From contig OZ024849.1 in the NCBI GenBank assembly GCA_964017145.1, positions 682,001-746,000 of the forward strand: a stretch of DNA of 64,000 bases, given 5' to 3'. The position numbers were made by a program, and so were the translations under genes. The notes below the pieces were generated by a model. The model was given only the letters and a program-made list of their open reading frames with translations. It searched no databases and had not been told where the DNA came from. How positions within the stretch are numbered: position 1 is the first letter of the stretch; each line of letters opens with the position of its first letter. Below are positions 61,000 through 64,000 of the stretch, piece after piece. Source of the DNA: Agrocybe praecox. Taxonomy: Eukaryota; Basidiomycota; Agaricomycetes; Agaricales; Agrocybaceae.

Positions 61000-63169
61000 G
61001 GTAATTGCATGACCAAGTTGAAGAAAAGACGAGACTATTTGAACCTTGCCGCTTTGAATACGATCGAGATACCTCGCAGATCTGCTAGAACATATTCAGG
61101 ACATGTTAAAATTTCTGAGTCATCGTCTATTGTCATAATCTGTTGGGTCCCCTACCCATCACAGTTTTGCGCTGCCTAGCCGTCCAATTACGCTCAATCG
61201 GTTGGCACTAATTGGGCTGCGTGTTGGGCGTTATTTTTGAGTGTTTTCCGGTTTTCCGTTTATCGCGCCCATGTATGTGTAGTCGTTGAGTACGTTAAGT
61301 CATAACTATACTCCGGATCTTAGCGCCGACATATCATGATGTTGGTTGTGTGGACGTTTTCTTTTGCCTGTTGTGTATCCTGCGCTCCTCGGAGCATACC
61401 TAATGAAGCAAGGTTCATCAGTAGTACTAACAATCATAGACGCTTGTCAGGTTGGCGAACAGATGATCATGCCAGCAGTGCAACGCCGAAGAAGACGCTC
61501 AAGTGTTTCTTAAATGATATGCAATCATTTTCTTCCAAATACTCGCTTTGGAACATGGCGTATAGTTACTCGTAGCACTTCGTATGTATCCAATTAATCC
61601 AGGGAGCGGTTCCGTATCTGGGGAACCGTGGATGGCGACGCACTGCCTCGGTACAGCCTCAAGTACTTTGACCGCCTTTCATTGTCATTTGCCTCTCGAC
61701 AGAAAGCTGGTGGATCGGGCAGGTTTGGTGCACTACTTCTCATGCAGGTCCCATTTCCGAAGTAGCACGGCCACCGTGAGCCCCCTCCAGGTTTGTATGT
61801 ATCTAGTCTCATGAAAAGACATGGGAGAAAGATGTGGGCACGGGTGGGGTTGCATTGACTGTGTTCGGACAATGTCTCTAAACGGGAAACGTTGCCTAAA
61901 ATAACGTTGACGATGTAGGAGGACAGCATACCGCAGTTGAAAACATGATGTTTATTCGCCAAAACAACCAAAGTCGAAAGAGGCTATGACCCGTTAACAG
62001 CTAGGTGAGCATAAATGAGGGATCGTCAATGTCTCTTGTGTGAATTCCTGTTTCCGCAATATGTTGATGTTTTTTCAGCCCTGCAGATTGGGTGTATGTG
62101 TACTTGACGTGAAGAATGAAGACAAAGGCCAGGTACAAGTTGAACCAGACCCTTAGAGGTCAACCGGTCACAGCCACGGGCCATACCATGCTATATCGAG
62201 TTCACCTCTAAAACAGTCGATGCTCTGATGAGATGAACGATACTTGAGTATAGAAGAGTTACTAACATACAAGAGGAATGATGATGATCTCGTCACCTTG
62301 TCGACACTTCCTTTGCTTTTGCTGTATGCAGTAAGAGTTTCTTGTAGTAAGAGCTCCTACTGTAATAGCCTCGTCATCGAGCTCGGGGTCAGAGCATGTC
62401 CCTCTTTGTTGAAGTGTAACATGAATAGCTGGGTTGGTCAGCCTTCATCTTTCCGCCTTGAGCGGTATCGGGGTCAGGACCAGATAGAGCCTGTAAGCAG
62501 ATGTTAGAACTTTGTTCAGTGGCGGTGACGAATGATTCACCAACGAGAATAGCTTCAGCGACGCGTGAGCCACCTTGAAATTCGAAATTTGAAAGCCTGA
62601 GGGACTAGAGATCGCCACCGAATCATGATTTTAGACTACAATGCCGACATCCAGCCGACGTCGATTATATGTGACTCGCAATGAGTAAGTAGGGTATGGA
62701 TGCGGTTCAGGTTGAGACTGCCATGGGTGTTAGTAGAAGAAAGTTGAGTAATTCGGGAATTGAAAATCAGGCAGGGTCACGATCGACTCAAACTAGATCA
62801 TGATGATATCGATCAGGCCTCGGCGCTCCGCTTCGGCATAGAGATACTTATCAGTAAGATCTGTAAATTCCAGAGGCTATTCCACATACAATCCACAACA
62901 TATGAGAGAAATACAAAACAAAGGAATAAAATAATGAATTACAATATACTATGTATACAACAGTCTCTAGTTAGCTTCATGAGGATTAACTATCTATAGT
63001 GGAATACTTATAAGTGGGATTATACATCCATCCGTACAATACATCTAGCATTATCTAGACTCTAAGAAGAAAATAGAATAGGTAAAGGAGGTAGTGGCAC
63101 AAATGAAGGCGCGAAACGCGCTTGAATAAAAAACACACGCGGGTGCACACAGCACAAGCAAGTACTCTG
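61000..63169. other. Gene-poor stretch
   Basis: Short overlapping ORFs only, none recognised. A relic of the T family lies at 62343-62440. Confidence 0.45.
62343..62440 (-). pseudogene. T-family ectodomain fragment (T4 relic)
   Basis: The plus-strand text shares GTAGTAAGAGC, TCGTC.TCGAGCT, GGTCAGAGCA and CCTTTGTTGAAGTGTAAC-like words, in the same order and spacing, with T2 at 42248-42336. About 100 bp of the ectodomain exon remain and adjoining sequence is unrelated. It extends the C/T association past C6. Confidence 0.55.
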
Positions 63170-64000
63170 TTAACCAGAGAAAACGCTAGCGTCCATTTCT
63201 ATGCCCAAGTTATCCTTCGCGAACCCACGCATGGTCTTCTCGAGCTCCTCCTCGAACCCACCAGAGACGCGCGAGCTAGCGCGGCCGAGATGTAGCTTGA
63301 TCCGTACGATCCTCAGCCAAGCTATGAACTTGGTCTTCCAGAAAGTGAGGTCGAGACGGAACATAATCGCACGGAAGACGAGATGGTGCCACCCTTCTCT
63401 GACGCGCTCCGTGGGTGACAAGGATAGGTTTCGTGTCAAGGAACGGGAGGCCCAGAATCCGGTGATCTTGATACGATTAACTGGAGAGCCAAAGGATTGA
63501 TTGTTACCTGAACATCAAGATGAATGAAGATACCCCAGTTAGCATGATGACAGAACATATACAATCAAACATAACATACCTTGCACCATACGCATATTTC
63601 TCGTTAGGAAGATTAACACTTTGGGCATGCGATCGGTATCGGAAAGGAATTCTCTTAGTTTTTGCTTCATCTTCACGCTCATCTCGTACTGCGTTAATGG
63701 TTTTCTCTCCTTCTTCACCTCTGTCCCATCCTCGTTTTTCTTAGGCTTTCGTCCATTTTTCAGGATCGTTGGCTTCATGAGCGTAAAACTGGCCATCAAA
63801 TCCGGTAATCCAAAGCCCCAGCCCCTGGTCACAGCATCGACTCCGGCGTAGTCGCCTGCAAGCATGGCGCGCCATAATCTCACCCAGTCCCGCTTGAAAT
63901 CTTCGGGAACGCGGACGTACAAGCCATGGTCTAATAAGACGACTTGAGGTTGTCGGGGGTTTGATGGAGAGGGCCGGACGAGGACATTCCCTGGATGAGG
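63170..64000 (-). CDS. ABC1/ADCK-type kinase-like protein, 3' part
   Basis: Partial: the gene continues beyond the right edge. Exon 63580-64000 and exon 63170-63507 are joined by a GTATGT..CAG intron in phase 1. The visible start reads PHPGNVLVRPSP (the ADCK HPGN loop), then VVLLDHGLYV (the DHG that replaces the kinase DFG), then a LWRAMLAGDYAGVD segment typical of the ABC1/UbiB family C-lobe. The tail is basic and ends MDASVFSG. Family members are mitochondrial and include Coq8 and Mcp2/ADCK1-like proteins; the sequence looks nearer to the ADCK1/Mcp2 group, but this was not tested. Role: likely ATPase/kinase-like support of mitochondrial lipid homeostasis. Confidence 0.85.

Overview
The window is nuclear DNA of a filamentous basidiomycete, most likely an Agaricomycete. 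Genes are split by many 50-60 nt GT..AG introns, gene density is uneven, Ty1/copia and Ty3/gypsy relics occur, and several protein families are of the kind seen in mushroom-forming fungi. No species can be named from the sequence alone. Exon joins given here were worked out by hand from splice sites, reading phase and paralogue comparison.

Layout. 0.1-9 kb: repeat-rich DNA with foldback repeats, a decayed copia integrase, one intact small gene of unknown function, and two dead copies of a fungal-type protein kinase pointing in opposite directions. 9.2-15.1 kb: a 171-aa unknown gene, a two-module cysteine-rich secreted protein, a frameshifted conserved gene, and a secreted HNH (DUF1524-type) nuclease built from many tiny exons. 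15.3-15.8 kb: three tandem intron-containing tRNA-Gly(UCC) genes. 16-28 kb: a conserved core with a CNNM/Mam3-type CBS membrane protein, a Mid1-type calcium-channel subunit, a class A FAD monooxygenase, and a multi-pass membrane protein. 28-31.8 kb: gene-poor.

31.8-61 kb is the striking part. Six caspase-fold (peptidase C14, p20) genes lie on the minus strand, called C1-C6 here. Each has the same four-exon structure (intron phases 0, 2, 1), an intact His/Cys dyad, and an open reading frame of 639-653 aa when spliced by hand. Interleaved with them are copies of a single-pass membrane-protein family (T1-T3, plus a relic near 62.4 kb). Only T2 appears intact; T1 has lost its N-terminus and membrane helix, and T3 carries frameshifts and a stop. 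A truncated C-gene tail, a gypsy gag/protease relic and a hAT-type non-autonomous transposon with perfect 8-bp target duplications also lie in the array.

C6 is a mosaic: its p20 half resembles C2 and its C-terminal half is nearly identical to C5. The array therefore appears to be evolving by duplication and gene conversion. The window ends in the 3' part of an ABC1/ADCK-type kinase-like gene on the minus strand, cut by the right edge.

How the genes work together is mostly unknown. The housekeeping core (CNNM, Mid1, ADCK) shows no functional link. The C/T array is the best candidate for a coherent system: intact caspase-like enzymes beside a membrane protein with a cytoplasmic coiled coil and a PY motif. 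A role in regulated cell death or non-self response is inference only.
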